A stretch of DNA of 64,000 nucleotides, from assembly GCA_963844055.1 (NCBI GenBank), contig CAWJMN010000002.1, positions 868,001 to 932,000 of the forward strand, in the 5' to 3' direction. Both the position numbers and the translations under genes were made by a program. The stretch's first letter is position 1. Each line of letters opens with the position of its first letter. Below are positions 17,022 to 25,903 of the stretch, one piece after another. Origin of the DNA: CAWJMN01 sp963844055. GTDB lineage: Bacteria; Planctomycetota; Planctomycetia; Pirellulales; Pirellulaceae. The notes under the pieces are model-generated. The model was not told the DNA's origin, made no database searches, and saw only the letters and a program-made list of their open reading frames with translations.

Positions 17022-18972
17022 ATGAGTGGCGGCCAAATCGATTCGGTAATGCATGAAGACAGGCTCTTCCCCCCGTCACAAGAATTCGCCAGTAAGGCGC
17101 GGATTGGCTCGCTCAGCAGCATACGAAGAGCTGTATGCGAAGGCGGCGGCTGACCACGAGAAATTCTGGGGAGACCTCGCCAAGGAAGAACTCCACTGGT
17201 TCAAGCCGTTTGAGAAAACGCTGAACTGGAATGAACCGTATGCGGAATGGTTCGTCGGCGGCAAGACGAACGTCTCTTACAACTGCATCGATGCGCATTT
17301 GACGACGGCTCGTCGCAACAAGGCCGCGATCCTGTGGGAAGGTGAGCCGGGCGACCAACGGACGCTGACCTATCAGCAGCTGCATCACGAAGTTTGCAAG
17401 TTTGCCAACGTCCTGAAGGGACTTGGCGTGACGGCCGGGGATGTTGTCACGATCTATATGCCGATGGTTCCTGAGCTGGCGATTGCGATGCTATCGTGCG
17501 CCCGGATCGGCGCCGTCCATAGCGTGGTGTTCGGCGGCTTTTCCAGCGAAGCGATTGCCGACCGGAACAATGACGCCGGTGCAAAGCTTGTGATCACGGC
17601 CGATGGTGGTTGGCGGCGTGGCAAGCTGTTGCCTTTGAAGGCCACGGTAGACGATGCCTTGGCCAAATCGCCAACGGTCAAGAACTGCGTCGTTTATCAG
17701 CGGTGCAACAATAATCCAAACATGCAAGAAGGGCGTGACTTCTATTGGCACGACCTGATGGCGAAGGCGAGCGCGAATTGTCCGGCAGAACAGCTCGACA
17801 GCGAAGCTCCTTTGTTCATCCTGTATACCAGTGGTTCGACCGGAAAGCCGAAGGGGATTCGGCACACGACGGCGGGTTACAATCTGTTTGCGAAGAAGAC
17901 GTTTGAATGGGTCTTCGACTATCGCGACGAAGATATCTATTGGTGCACGGCCGACTGCGGCTGGATCACGGGCCACAGCTACATTGTTTATGGACCGCTT
18001 TCTGCTGGCGCCACGACGCTGATGTACGAAGGGGCTCCGAATGCTCCGGCCGAAGATCGCTTTTGGGAGATCATCGAGAAGTATCGCGTCAACATTTTGT
18101 ATACGGCCCCGACCGCGATTCGCGCCTTCATCAAGTGGGGCGACCACCATGTTGATAAGCATGATCTTTCGAGCTTGCGGCTACTTGGTAGCGTAGGCGA
18201 AGGAATCAATCCTGAAGCGTGGATGTGGTACTACAACAAGATCGGTGGCGGACGTTGCCCGATTGTGGATACCTGGTGGCAAACGGAAACGGGGGGCATC
18301 ATGATGTCGCCGCTTCCTGGCGCGATTGCCACCAAGCCCGGCAGCTGTACCAAGCCGCTGCCCGGTGTTTTCCCGGTCATCTTGGACGAAAACCAACAGC
18401 CTGTCGGAGCCAACCAAGGTGGCATGCTTTGCATTGGCAAGCCATGGCCTGGAATGCTGCGTGGAATTTGGGGCGATGAAGATCGCTACGTTCAGCAGTA
18501 CTGGAGCAAGGTTAAGGGTGCGTATTTGACGGGCGACAATGCCCGCCACGATAGCGATGGCTATTACTGGATCATGGGTCGTATCGACGATGTGATCAAC
18601 GTTAGCGGCCATCGCCTGAGCACGATCGAAGTCGAAAGCGCACTGGTCAGCCATCCGATGGTCGCTGAAGCGGCAGCAGTGGGTCGTCCCGATGAACTAA
18701 AGGGACAAGCGGTCGCTGTCTTCGTGACGCTCAAGGGGGGCGAGGCGAATGATGCACTGAAGGCCGAGCTGAAAAAGCACGTTCGCAAAGAGATTGGTGC
18801 TTTGGCAGTGCCGGACGACATTCGCTTTACGGGTGCTTTGCCAAAAACGCGTAGCGGCAAGATCATGCGGCGTTTGCTGCGTGACATTGCCGGTGGCAAG
18901 GAGTCGATCCAAGATACTTCCACGCTGGAAGACTACTCGATTTTGGCCAAGCTTCGCGGCGACGAAGAGTAA
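17022..18972 (+). CDS. acs: Acetyl-CoA synthetase (one frame break near 17115)
   Basis: Acs converts acetate, ATP and CoA to acetyl-CoA through acetyl-AMP. The main frame shows LYTSGSTGKPKGIRH (ATP loop), VDTWWQTETGG, YWIMGRIDDVINVSGHR and PKTRSGKIMRRLLR, whose lysine is the known acetylation site of the family. The true N-terminus lies in another frame: from the ATG at 17022 it reads MSGGQIDSVMHEDRLFPP and EFASKARIGS, the normal Acs beginning. Skipping one base within GCTCAGCAGC (about 17111-17120) joins it to AAYEELYAKAAAD. With that correction the protein is 649 residues, the family length. An internal ATG at 17053 in the main frame would give 639 residues but a non-family N-terminus. The hairpin at 18982-19002 ends the transcript. 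Confidence 0.95.
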
Positions 18973-18981
18973 GCAGAGCGA

Positions 18982-19002
18982 GCTGCCTACCTGATAGGCA
19001 GC
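18982..19002 (+). terminator. Probable terminator after acs
   Basis: GCTGCCTA and TAGGCAGC form an 8-bp stem around CCTGA, followed by GATTTTCTT on the plus strand, nine bases after the acs stop. It lies between convergent genes; the T-run favours the acs direction. Confidence 0.65.
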
Positions 19003-19009
19003 GATTTTC

Positions 19010-20053
19010 TTAAACCAGGTTTTTACAAACCTGGATCACGGTGCGGCCGACGATCTCTCCACGGAGGATCGTCGCGCAGGCGTTGCCGACTTCTGCCAGT
19101 GGAATTGTTGTGGTCATCGCATCGAGGTTGGCAATACGCCAATCGGTAGAGAGCCGATGCCAGATATCTTTGCGGCGCGGATAGGGCAAAAGTGCAGAGC
19201 CAATTCCGGCCAGCGTGATGCCTCTCAAAATAAACGGATGGACCGTGAGGGGAAGTTCGGTTCCTCCTACCAGTCCGCAAGCGGCAACCACACCGTAGTT
19301 CTTCGTCGCGCGAATGGCCGTTTGCAAGGTGGCGCCGCCGACGGTATCGACAACGGCTGCCCAGCGTGAAGCAAGCAGCGGGCGATTTGAGCCCTCTTGA
19401 ATTTCTTCTCGGCCGATTACACGAGAAGCCCCGCAGGTTCGAAGCCACTCTTCTTTTTGTGGCTTGCCGGTGACGGCGGTCACTTGATAGCCAAGCTGAG
19501 CAAGCAGCTTCACCGCGAGCGAGCCTACGCCGCCGGTTGCGCCGGTAACGAGCACTTCGCCCGCATCTGGCGTAACCAATCCGGTTTGAATCGCGAGAAC
19601 GCACTGCGCGGCAGTAAAGCCCGCAGTACCTAGGGCCATCATTTCTTGCGGGGTCATGCCGGCGGGCAGAGGAATGATCCAATCGGCATGAGCACGAGCG
19701 AACTCGCTCCAACCGCCCCATGCAGGTGCGCCGAACTCATTACCCGTGACAACGATCCAGTCGCCCACCTTGTAACGAGGATCGGCCGACTTCGCCACGA
19801 TGCCGACCGCATCGATCCCCGGAACATGCGGAAGTTTGGGAGCAACGCCGGGATGGCCTTGATTGGCGAGCGCGTCTTTGTAGTTCAGCGACGAGTAGAT
19901 CACGCGAAACAAAACCTCGCCGGCAGGAAGGTCGGCAATACGGCGCGTTACGAGACCGCTAGTAACCGGCCCCTCAGCCGATTGCCGCTGAGCCAACCAA
20001 CAAGTGAAGGTCGTTTCGTCGGAGATAGACCGGTCCTGGGGGATGCTGTTCAT
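19010..20053 (-). CDS. acuI: AcuI/YhdH-type quinone oxidoreductase (acrylyl-CoA reductase family)
   Basis: The 347-residue protein is a zinc-independent medium-chain reductase. It has VIYSSLNYKDALA near the N-terminus, PHVPGIDAVGIV, GNEFGAPAWGGWSEFARA, and the NADPH-binding VLVTGATGGVGSLAVKLL. These fit the YhdH/AcuI subfamily, whose members reduce acrylyl-CoA to propionyl-CoA with NADPH in 3-hydroxypropionate and DMSP-acrylate metabolism. It is convergent with acs, so the two are not co-transcribed, although both act on short acyl-CoAs. The ATG at 20053 is the first plausible start; there is no strong ribosome-binding site. Substrate assignment rests on subfamily resemblance only. Confidence 0.85.
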   Translation of the reverse strand: MNSIPQDRSISDETTFTCWLAQRQSAEGPVTSGLVTRRIADLPAGEVLFRVIYSSLNYKDALANQGHPGVAPKLPHVPGIDAVGIVAKSADPRYKVGDWIVVTGNEFGAPAWGGWSEFARAHADWIIPLPAGMTPQEMMALGTAGFTAAQCVLAIQTGLVTPDAGEVLVTGATGGVGSLAVKLLAQLGYQVTAVTGKPQKEEWLRTCGASRVIGREEIQEGSNRPLLASRWAAVVDTVGGATLQTAIRATKNYGVVAACGLVGGTELPLTVHPFILRGITLAGIGSALLPYPRRKDIWHRLSTDWRIANLDAMTTTIPLAEVGNACATILRGEIVGRTVIQVCKNLV

Positions 20054-20516
20054 AGGAAGTCACTTTCAGGCGACGAAAATCAGAAGGGGATTGGCTAGTT
20101 GCGAGATTACCTCCTGGCCGGGCTGTGTGACCAGTGCCAGGGCGGAACTGAACGATTTACGGGGCCCAAAGCAAGGGAAATCGTCTGAAAAAAGTGTCTG
20201 GCTGTTAAGTCCTTAGGCCGTGAGCGGGGTAAAAGAAGTCCCACGAGTGCTTCGATTGACCCTAACTTGTTTCCCGTCAACGTGTTAAAGAATTGCATTC
20301 CGGGCCGGATCATTGACACCGGGAAACGGAGACCTCTAGAATTGGGCGTCGGTAACAAGGACTGGGGCTGGTCGTTTGGGCAGAATTTTGGGGGAGCAAA
20401 TCCCCAGTGGAAGCCTGCTCAGCGACCGTGGTTAGGTTCCGGGAGATTGGGGCCGAGCATTTTTGGATTTGGACATCAACAAGTTTTTGGTTCATACGGT
20501 TTAGGAGTGACGATCA
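20054..20516. other. Intergenic region upstream of trxA
   Basis: No supported gene between the divergent reductase and thioredoxin genes. A TTGACC at about 20257 is a possible -35 element, but no well-spaced -10 was found. TTTAGGAG at 20501-20508 is the ribosome-binding site of trxA. Confidence 0.35.
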
Positions 20517-20845
20517 TGGGTGCTGGCGTGTTGGAACTGACGGATGCAAACTTTCAGGCAGAAGTACTGAACTCGGCTACGCCCGTGCTGGTTGACTTCT
20601 GGGCTCCTTGGTGTGGCCCTTGCCGTAAGATCGCCCCGATGATCGACGAGTTGGCTGCCGAGTACGGCGCTACGGTCAAGGTTGGCAAGGTGAACATCGA
20701 CGACAACATGTCGAGCGCTCAGCAGTACGGGATCGAAGCGATTCCTACGCTGATCCTGTTCCAAAATGGCCAACCCGTGCAGCGCTTCCAAGGCATTCCT
20801 GCCAAGTCGCGTTTGCAAGAGGCAATGGACTCGGCTCGCGGTTAG
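20517..20845 (+). CDS. trxA: Thioredoxin
   Basis: This 109-residue protein is a full-length thioredoxin: VLVDFWAPWCGPCRKIAP contains the WCGPC redox site, and the cis-proline loop is IEAIPTLILFQNG. It reduces disulfides in cytoplasmic proteins using electrons from thioredoxin reductase. The start is the ATG at 20517, eight bases after AGGAG; an open frame continues far upstream but without the family sequence. The gene is monocistronic, ending in a terminator at 20930-20966. Confidence 0.97.
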
Positions 20846-20929
20846 TCCACGAGACGAGCGTAAGGAAAAACTGTCGCGCTTGATGTGAAGTTGCTTGTAA
20901 AGGTGCTTCCAATCCAGTTACGATTCAAG

Positions 20930-20966
20930 GCGCGGTCGCTGTCATGCAGCGGGCCGCGTTTTTTTA
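20930..20966 (+). terminator. Rho-independent terminator after trxA
   Basis: GCGCGGTCGCTG and CAGCGGGCCGCG form a GC-rich stem with one bulge around TCATG, followed by seven T residues. It sits 85 bases past the trxA stop. Confidence 0.85.
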
Positions 20967-21023
20967 TGTCTGTAGGGAATGTTGGGCGTTTGGTCATTTG
21001 GCATCGTTGTAAGGAGCTGGGTC

Positions 21024-22097
21024 ATGGATTCCGCAAAGGGTGTATCGCGTCGGGGAATGCTAAAGCAAGCAATTGGGGGCGGTGCGATTGCGCTTGTCGG
21101 GGGCGGAATCTTAAGCGCGGATGAAGCGGCCCAGCGGGCAGCGGAAGAGGCACAAAAGCAAGCAAACGAAATCCGTGCGAAGGCTGCTGCAGAAGCGGAC
21201 GCGGCCAATAAGGCGAGGGCGATTGCTTTGCAGAAAGCAAACGGGGCAAGTACCCCTGCCAGTGGCAAGCGGACTAGGATCGCGATCTCGACCTATTCGT
21301 TTTGGCAGTTCCGACACGAGGCGCTGCGCGACGTAGAAAAATGCATCGACCTGGCAAGTGAGTTTGGGTTTGACGCGGTTGAGGTTTTGCATCGGCAGAT
21401 GACGGATGAAACGCCGGCCTACTTGCAAAAGCTAAAACGGCGGGCGTTTGAAGCAGGAATTAGCCTGTGTGGGTTTTCGACGCATCAGGGATTTTTGTCG
21501 CCTGATGAAGCGAAGCGGCAGAAGAACATCGACCACACGATCCATTGCATTGAGCTGGCGTATGCGATGGGGATTCCGACGATGCGCGTGAATACGGGGA
21601 CGTGGGGGACGAGCAAGGACTTTGATGCGCTGATGGCGAATCGAGGGATCGAGCCACCGATTGAAGGCTACACGGAGAAAGAGGGTTTTGACTGGGTGAT
21701 TGGGGCGTATGAGAAGATCTTGCCTGTGGCAGAGAAGTGCGGAGTGACGCTGGGGCTGGAGAATCATTGGGGGCTGGGGCGAACGCCTGAGGGTGTGCTG
21801 AAGATCATTGACGCGATCAAGAGTCCGTGGCTTCAAGCGACGCTGGACACGGGGAACTTCCTGGAAGATCCATATGATCGTTTGGAACTGATGGCGCCGA
21901 AGGCGATTTATGTTCAGGCGAAGACGTATTACGGCGGCGGCTTGTGGTACACGCTGGAGCTGGACTACGCGCGGATTGCGACGCTTTTGAAGAAGCATCA
22001 TTATCGCGGATTCATCTCGCTAGAGTTTGAAGGGAAGCAGGACCCGATGACGGCGATTCCTGAGAGTTTGGCGATGTTGCGCGAAGCATTTGCGTAG
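21024..22097 (+). CDS. Tat-exported sugar phosphate isomerase/epimerase-like TIM-barrel protein
   Basis: The start is the ATG at 21024, seven bases after AAGGAG. The 357-residue product begins with a twin-arginine signal (VSRRGMLKQAIGGGAIALVG). An Ala/Lys/Glu-rich helical stretch (about 36-80) follows, and then the AP endonuclease family 2 barrel: FWQFRHEALRDVEKCIDLA, GFDAVEVLHRQM, GVTLGLENHWG, LQATLDTGNF and GFISLEFEG. The Glu, Asp and His positions of these motifs are the usual metal ligands. Planctomycetes carry many such exported proteins, usually inferred to act on sugars; no substrate can be named. It is followed after 9 bases by the IS200-type transposase. Confidence 0.85.
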   Translation: MDSAKGVSRRGMLKQAIGGGAIALVGGGILSADEAAQRAAEEAQKQANEIRAKAAAEADAANKARAIALQKANGASTPASGKRTRIAISTYSFWQFRHEALRDVEKCIDLASEFGFDAVEVLHRQMTDETPAYLQKLKRRAFEAGISLCGFSTHQGFLSPDEAKRQKNIDHTIHCIELAYAMGIPTMRVNTGTWGTSKDFDALMANRGIEPPIEGYTEKEGFDWVIGAYEKILPVAEKCGVTLGLENHWGLGRTPEGVLKIIDAIKSPWLQATLDTGNFLEDPYDRLELMAPKAIYVQAKTYYGGGLWYTLELDYARIATLLKKHHYRGFISLEFEGKQDPMTAIPESLAMLREAFA

Positions 22098-22106
22098 GGA
22101 CTGCTC

Positions 22107-22571
22107 ATGCCAAGCTCGTTTAGCAACCTGACGTTTCATCTCGTGTTTAGTACGAAGTATCGTCGCCCGGTGCTGATGGAGAAGTACCGCGAGGTGCTCT
22201 ATCCGTATATTTCGGGCATTATCGAGCACCATGATGGGCGATTAATGGCGATTGGCGGAATGGAAGATCATGTCCATATTTTGGTGAAGTGCAGTCCGAC
22301 GATTGCGATTGCCGACCTGGTGCGCGACATCAAGGCGAACTCCTCCAAGTGGATGCATGAAGAGCAAGGGATGCGTGGTTTTGCGTGGCAAGTGGGCTAT
22401 GCGGCGTTCAGCGTGAGCCAGTCTCAGATTGAGGCGGTGCAGACGTATATCGAAACGCAGGCCGAGCACCATCGGGTTTGGTCTTTTGAAGATGAGTTTC
22501 GACAGATTTTGTTGAAGCATAACATTACGTACGATCCTCGATATCTGTTTGAAGAGGAACGCGGGTTGTGA
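22107..22571 (+). mobile_element. IS200-type Y1 transposase (TnpA/REP-associated transposase-like)
   Basis: The 154-residue protein carries the HUH motif HVHILV (H55, H57) and the catalytic-tyrosine region QTYIETQ (Y114, Q118), with the IS200 opening FHLVFSTKYRRPVL. Y1 transposases cut and join single-stranded DNA at hairpin-forming ends through a 5'-phosphotyrosine. There is no tnpB accessory gene. Directly downstream (22576-22879) are three copies of a palindromic element that also occurs at 60.9-62.2 kb, the arrangement known from REP-associated tyrosine transposases. The gene begins 9 bases after the isomerase-like gene, so insertion left that gene intact. Whether it is an active IS or a domesticated REP transposase is not clear. 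Confidence 0.85.
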
Positions 22572-22575
22572 ATCT

Positions 22576-22879
22576 GCGGGGCGAACGCCCCTGCAGGATG
22601 TGTCGCCCCTATCGGGGCTTGTTCGAGGGGCGAGGGAAATGGGTTTGGAGTTGGGCGTTGTCGTGGAATGGGGCGGGGAGTTGTTTGTGGTTGTGTTCCA
22701 GGGGCTGACGCCCCTGGCTAGTGTTGGGTCGCCCCTACGGGGCTTGGTGTGTGAGCGACGCAAAGGCGCCGAGAGAGGACAAGACGACAAGCGTGTTAGT
22801 GGAGCGAAGAAAGACGCGACGGAACATGGGCACCAGGGGCTGACGCCCCTGGCTAGAGTTGGGTCGCCCCTACGGGGCT
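22576..22879. repeat. Three REP-like palindromic elements beside the Y1 transposase
   Basis: Copies lie at 22576-22620, 22698-22745 and 22833-22879. The two better copies have two hairpins: CCAGGGGCTGACGCCCCTGG (8-bp stem, TGAC loop) and GCCCCTACGGGGC (5-bp stem), separated by about 13 bases. The first copy is more diverged. The remainder of 22572-22948 holds no supported gene. The same element in reverse orientation is found near 61 kb and 62.1 kb. Confidence 0.8.
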
Positions 22880-22948
22880 GGATCGTTTTGGCGGCATCAG
22901 GAGATAGGCGAACCAAAAGGGGCGGTAGAGAGGTTAGGAGCGAGGGGG

Positions 22949-24367
22949 TTAGTCGCGGAGGAGGTTGGACTGGGTGACGGTGGCGGGGATGGGAAAAGCG
23001 GCGGTGCCACTGAGGCGGCAGGCGGCTAAGAGGTTGCCGTGGCAGGGCTTGTTCTCGGCGTCTCGCCAGAGGATGGGGTGTTTCATTTGCGGCGGGGTTC
23101 GCTGATCCAGGATGGAACAGCCAGTGATGACTGTATCGTGGCAATCATCGACCAAGAGCCCCACAGGGGTCCCTTCTAAAATCTGACAGCCGCTGAGGGT
23201 CATGCGGCGGCAGCGAACGAGTTCCACAAGCGCTTCTTTGTTTGACATGACAGCGCCAGCCACCGTGTTTTGGCCGGCGAGCGCATCTTGGATGATGAGC
23301 CCGGTGATGGCGCAGTCTTCACTATCTACGAAACGAATTCCGGTGCAAAGCTCTTTGTCTGCGTAGTCGGGATTGTGGCCGAGCGTATTGGTTCCTAGCG
23401 AGATGCTGCGGGAGCTTTCCACCAAGATGTTTCGCTCATGGCCGCTGTAGATGTAATTGCCGCTGATCGCGAAGCCTAAGGCGGAGGTGAGATGGATATT
23501 GATCGCTTGGCTGCCGATCAAGTTGCCGGCAATCGTCCACATGCCAACACGATGGTTCCCCTTATCACCACTGCCTATGAAGCGGATGTTGCAACCGCCG
23601 GCGCTATAGGTCGCCTGGATCGTGTTGCTGGCGATCGTCCCTTCGCGGATCGAGCCTTCTTCGCAGTCGATGTAGATTTCTGCAGTAGGCTCATCGGTGT
23701 AGGGTGCACTATTCGGAGGAACCACCAGGCCGTTGCGGTTGTTGTATTCGATGTCGTTGCCGGTGATTTGTAGGTTGCGGATCTCGCCTCCCTGGATACG
23801 AATGCCACCGAGGCGACAGTAGCTAATGTGGGAGCCGGTGATGATCGTTTGATGGAGGTTGCAATGGTCCAAAAAGATGCCGATGCCAGTGTTGTGATAG
23901 ATGTGGCAATGGCTGATCAAAACATTGCGGGAGCGATTGGCAATGTGGATGGCGTTGCGGACTTGTCGGATGAGAACGCCGGTGATGGTGGGCTGCATCA
24001 CCCCTTCCAGACGAATGCCGTCCGCCTCAGGATGTTCGCCGGTGATTTCGAGATTGCTGACCAGGGGCATGCGCTCACGCTGCCAGACGATGTTGGCAAA
24101 GTCTTTGGGAGCAGCGCTCTTGCCGTGCGAGCCGAGGAAGGAAAAGGCGGGGCCAGGTCCGGCCATGATGATCTTGGCATTAGTGCCTAGCCCCACAAGC
24201 GACGTGCGGCGGGTTTTGGCAAGGTCGATTTGAATCGTGCGCGTGATCCGATAATCGCCAGGAGGAAATTCAACGAGTCCATCGCTGTCTTTGAGGGCGT
24301 GCTGAATGGCATCGGTATCGTCGATCTTGCCGTCACCGGCTGCACCAAAGTCGCGAACGCTGCTCAT
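22949..24367 (-). CDS. Right-handed beta-helix protein (pectate-lyase-superfamily type)
   Basis: This 472-residue protein begins with SSVRDFGAAGDGKIDDTDAIQ and VEFPPGDYRI, the typical opening of pectate-lyase-superfamily/GH28-like beta-helix proteins. It continues as a series of parallel-beta-helix coils rich in G-x-x-I-x-G-N patterns (ITGSHISYCRLGGIRIQGG, LQITGNDIEYNNRNGL, FAISGNYIYSGHERNI). No signal peptide is visible, so it may be cytoplasmic or exported by another route. The fold suggests binding or cleavage of polysaccharide; catalytic residues could not be assigned. It lies on the same strand as the DUF1444 gene upstream, 40 bases away, and may be co-transcribed with it. Confidence 0.8.
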   Translation of the reverse strand: MSSVRDFGAAGDGKIDDTDAIQHALKDSDGLVEFPPGDYRITRTIQIDLAKTRRTSLVGLGTNAKIIMAGPGPAFSFLGSHGKSAAPKDFANIVWQRERMPLVSNLEITGEHPEADGIRLEGVMQPTITGVLIRQVRNAIHIANRSRNVLISHCHIYHNTGIGIFLDHCNLHQTIITGSHISYCRLGGIRIQGGEIRNLQITGNDIEYNNRNGLVVPPNSAPYTDEPTAEIYIDCEEGSIREGTIASNTIQATYSAGGCNIRFIGSGDKGNHRVGMWTIAGNLIGSQAINIHLTSALGFAISGNYIYSGHERNILVESSRSISLGTNTLGHNPDYADKELCTGIRFVDSEDCAITGLIIQDALAGQNTVAGAVMSNKEALVELVRCRRMTLSGCQILEGTPVGLLVDDCHDTVITGCSILDQRTPPQMKHPILWRDAENKPCHGNLLAACRLSGTAAFPIPATVTQSNLLRD

Positions 24368-24407
24368 GGAAGGAATCCCGGGGAGAGAGGGAGTTTTTTA
24401 AGGGAGG

Positions 24408-25670
24408 CTACTGCGGAGGAGGAACCTGACGAAGCTTGGCGAGGTCCTCTTCATCGGGAAAGCTTTCGACTTTCCAGCGGGGAGGATAGTAATCGGTGGG
24501 CGTCATCAGGTGAGAGCATTGTTGCCGGACAGCCTCCCACGGAACAACTAGGGACTCGGTCACTTTGGCTTTTTCCGAAGGGACATCGCCGGGAGTGGAG
24601 TCAAAGACCGCCAGGACAATGGCGTCGGTCTCAGGAAGGAGCGTTGGAATCCCTTTGCTCCAAACCGTGAAAGAGGTGCGATTGCCGTTGTTGGCCTCAA
24701 GCAATTGATAACTGGCGACAAAAACATCCTCTTGGCAAGCTTCATGCAGTTGATCGAGAAGGTCCTTTTGATCGACGTATTCTTGACCGATGGTTTGCTG
24801 CTGCAACTCTTTGAATTGCTTGTAATGTGGTGAGGCGGCATCTGGAAGCCAGACGGAAAAACTGCCGAACTCGCGCCGCAGGGCAAAGGTAGAAATGGGG
24901 CGCGGCTGCTGCAGACTTTGAAAGCCAAGGGCGAGCATCGACTCTTGCCCTTCGAGATCTTCACTTCCTGTGATGATCAGCAGATCTCGATTGGGGACCA
25001 TCGCAATTAAGTCCCCCTTCACTTCTAGCTGATCAAGTAGGCCGCTGAGCAGCAGGCGTGAGGCATCGTAGTTGTCTCCACTGCAAGAGACATAGGTTCC
25101 CTTACCGAGCTGTACGATTTGAACGCTTCCCATCTGCTTGAGGTTCTCGGTCGCGGCCTCGATTGCCTCGTAAAGAGTAACACCCCAGGTTTGCAATTGA
25201 TCGCCGAGGATCGACTGCATGACGTTAGGCAAGTCATACACCAAGGAGACAGCTAAGTTTCCGGCAAGGATCTGGTAGGGAAAATCAGCCGGTGCAATTA
25301 GCGTTTTTTTGGAGGTGGCCGCCTGCAAACGGGCCGACTCAAAATACATTCGCGAGCGAATCACCGGCAGAAGGTCGGGATGGACATCTTCAAAGTCGGC
25401 AGGGATTTCAAAGTTGCCACTGACCAATAAAGCGCCGACAAAGCGTTTGAGCGCTGCCGGGCGGTGCTCGCGAGACAGCTGAAGGTATTCCTGGTAGAAG
25501 TTCGTTAAGTTGACCAAGCCATCTTCGCCGTAATGAATGGCAAAGTTGGCCTCATTGTAGGTGAACTGGGTATCGGGACGAACTTGGCGTGCTTCCTTGA
25601 GAAAGCGCCGAACAAACTGGGCCTTGGACGGGGGCTCCCAGAAGCTGCGAATGTAGTCCCAGAAGCCCAT
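24408..25670 (-). CDS. DUF1444 (YtpQ-like) family protein
   Basis: From the ATG at 25670 the protein has 420 residues starting MGFWDYIRSFWEPPSKAQF, a natural beginning; an upstream in-frame ATG at 25760 would add 30 residues of unrelated character. The body contains DUF1444-like segments: LAVSLVYDLPNVMQSI, LQTWGVTLYEAIEAATENL and an Asp-rich YVSCSGDNYDASRLL. The function of this family is not established. No signal peptide or membrane helix is visible, so a cytoplasmic location is expected. It is divergent from the DUF1501 gene and upstream of the beta-helix gene on the same strand. Family assignment is moderately confident, function is not. Confidence 0.7.
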   Translation of the reverse strand: MGFWDYIRSFWEPPSKAQFVRRFLKEARQVRPDTQFTYNEANFAIHYGEDGLVNLTNFYQEYLQLSREHRPAALKRFVGALLVSGNFEIPADFEDVHPDLLPVIRSRMYFESARLQAATSKKTLIAPADFPYQILAGNLAVSLVYDLPNVMQSILGDQLQTWGVTLYEAIEAATENLKQMGSVQIVQLGKGTYVSCSGDNYDASRLLLSGLLDQLEVKGDLIAMVPNRDLLIITGSEDLEGQESMLALGFQSLQQPRPISTFALRREFGSFSVWLPDAASPHYKQFKELQQQTIGQEYVDQKDLLDQLHEACQEDVFVASYQLLEANNGNRTSFTVWSKGIPTLLPETDAIVLAVFDSTPGDVPSEKAKVTESLVVPWEAVRQQCSHLMTPTDYYPPRWKVESFPDEEDLAKLRQVPPPQ

Positions 25671-25903
25671 GCGAGTCGGCCATCCTTTGAATAAACTGCT
25701 TCGCGGGAAGCGGAAAGCAGGAAACTGGCACTCTGTATCTGGCCATTCATCCATGGACATTACGCCACGAACAATTCTTTCAACTTCAATCTGGATAAAA
25801 ATCCCTTGCCAGACAAGTGGTTAATGGTTGAGAATTCAGAAATTGAAGATGGGGCATCCCCGGGGATGTTTTGACAGCAGTGGGCTTGGATGGAGCGCAG
25901 AGC

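Noticed and set aside
17053..18972. acs starting at the internal ATG 17053
   Set aside because: The first 20 residues do not match Acs, whereas the frame from 17022 supplies the normal N-terminus through a one-base skip.
22549..22977. A 142-codon plus-strand open frame with repeated Gly-Leu-Thr-Pro-Leu segments
   Set aside because: It is the translation of the REP-like palindromes; the apparent protein repeats are the DNA repeats.
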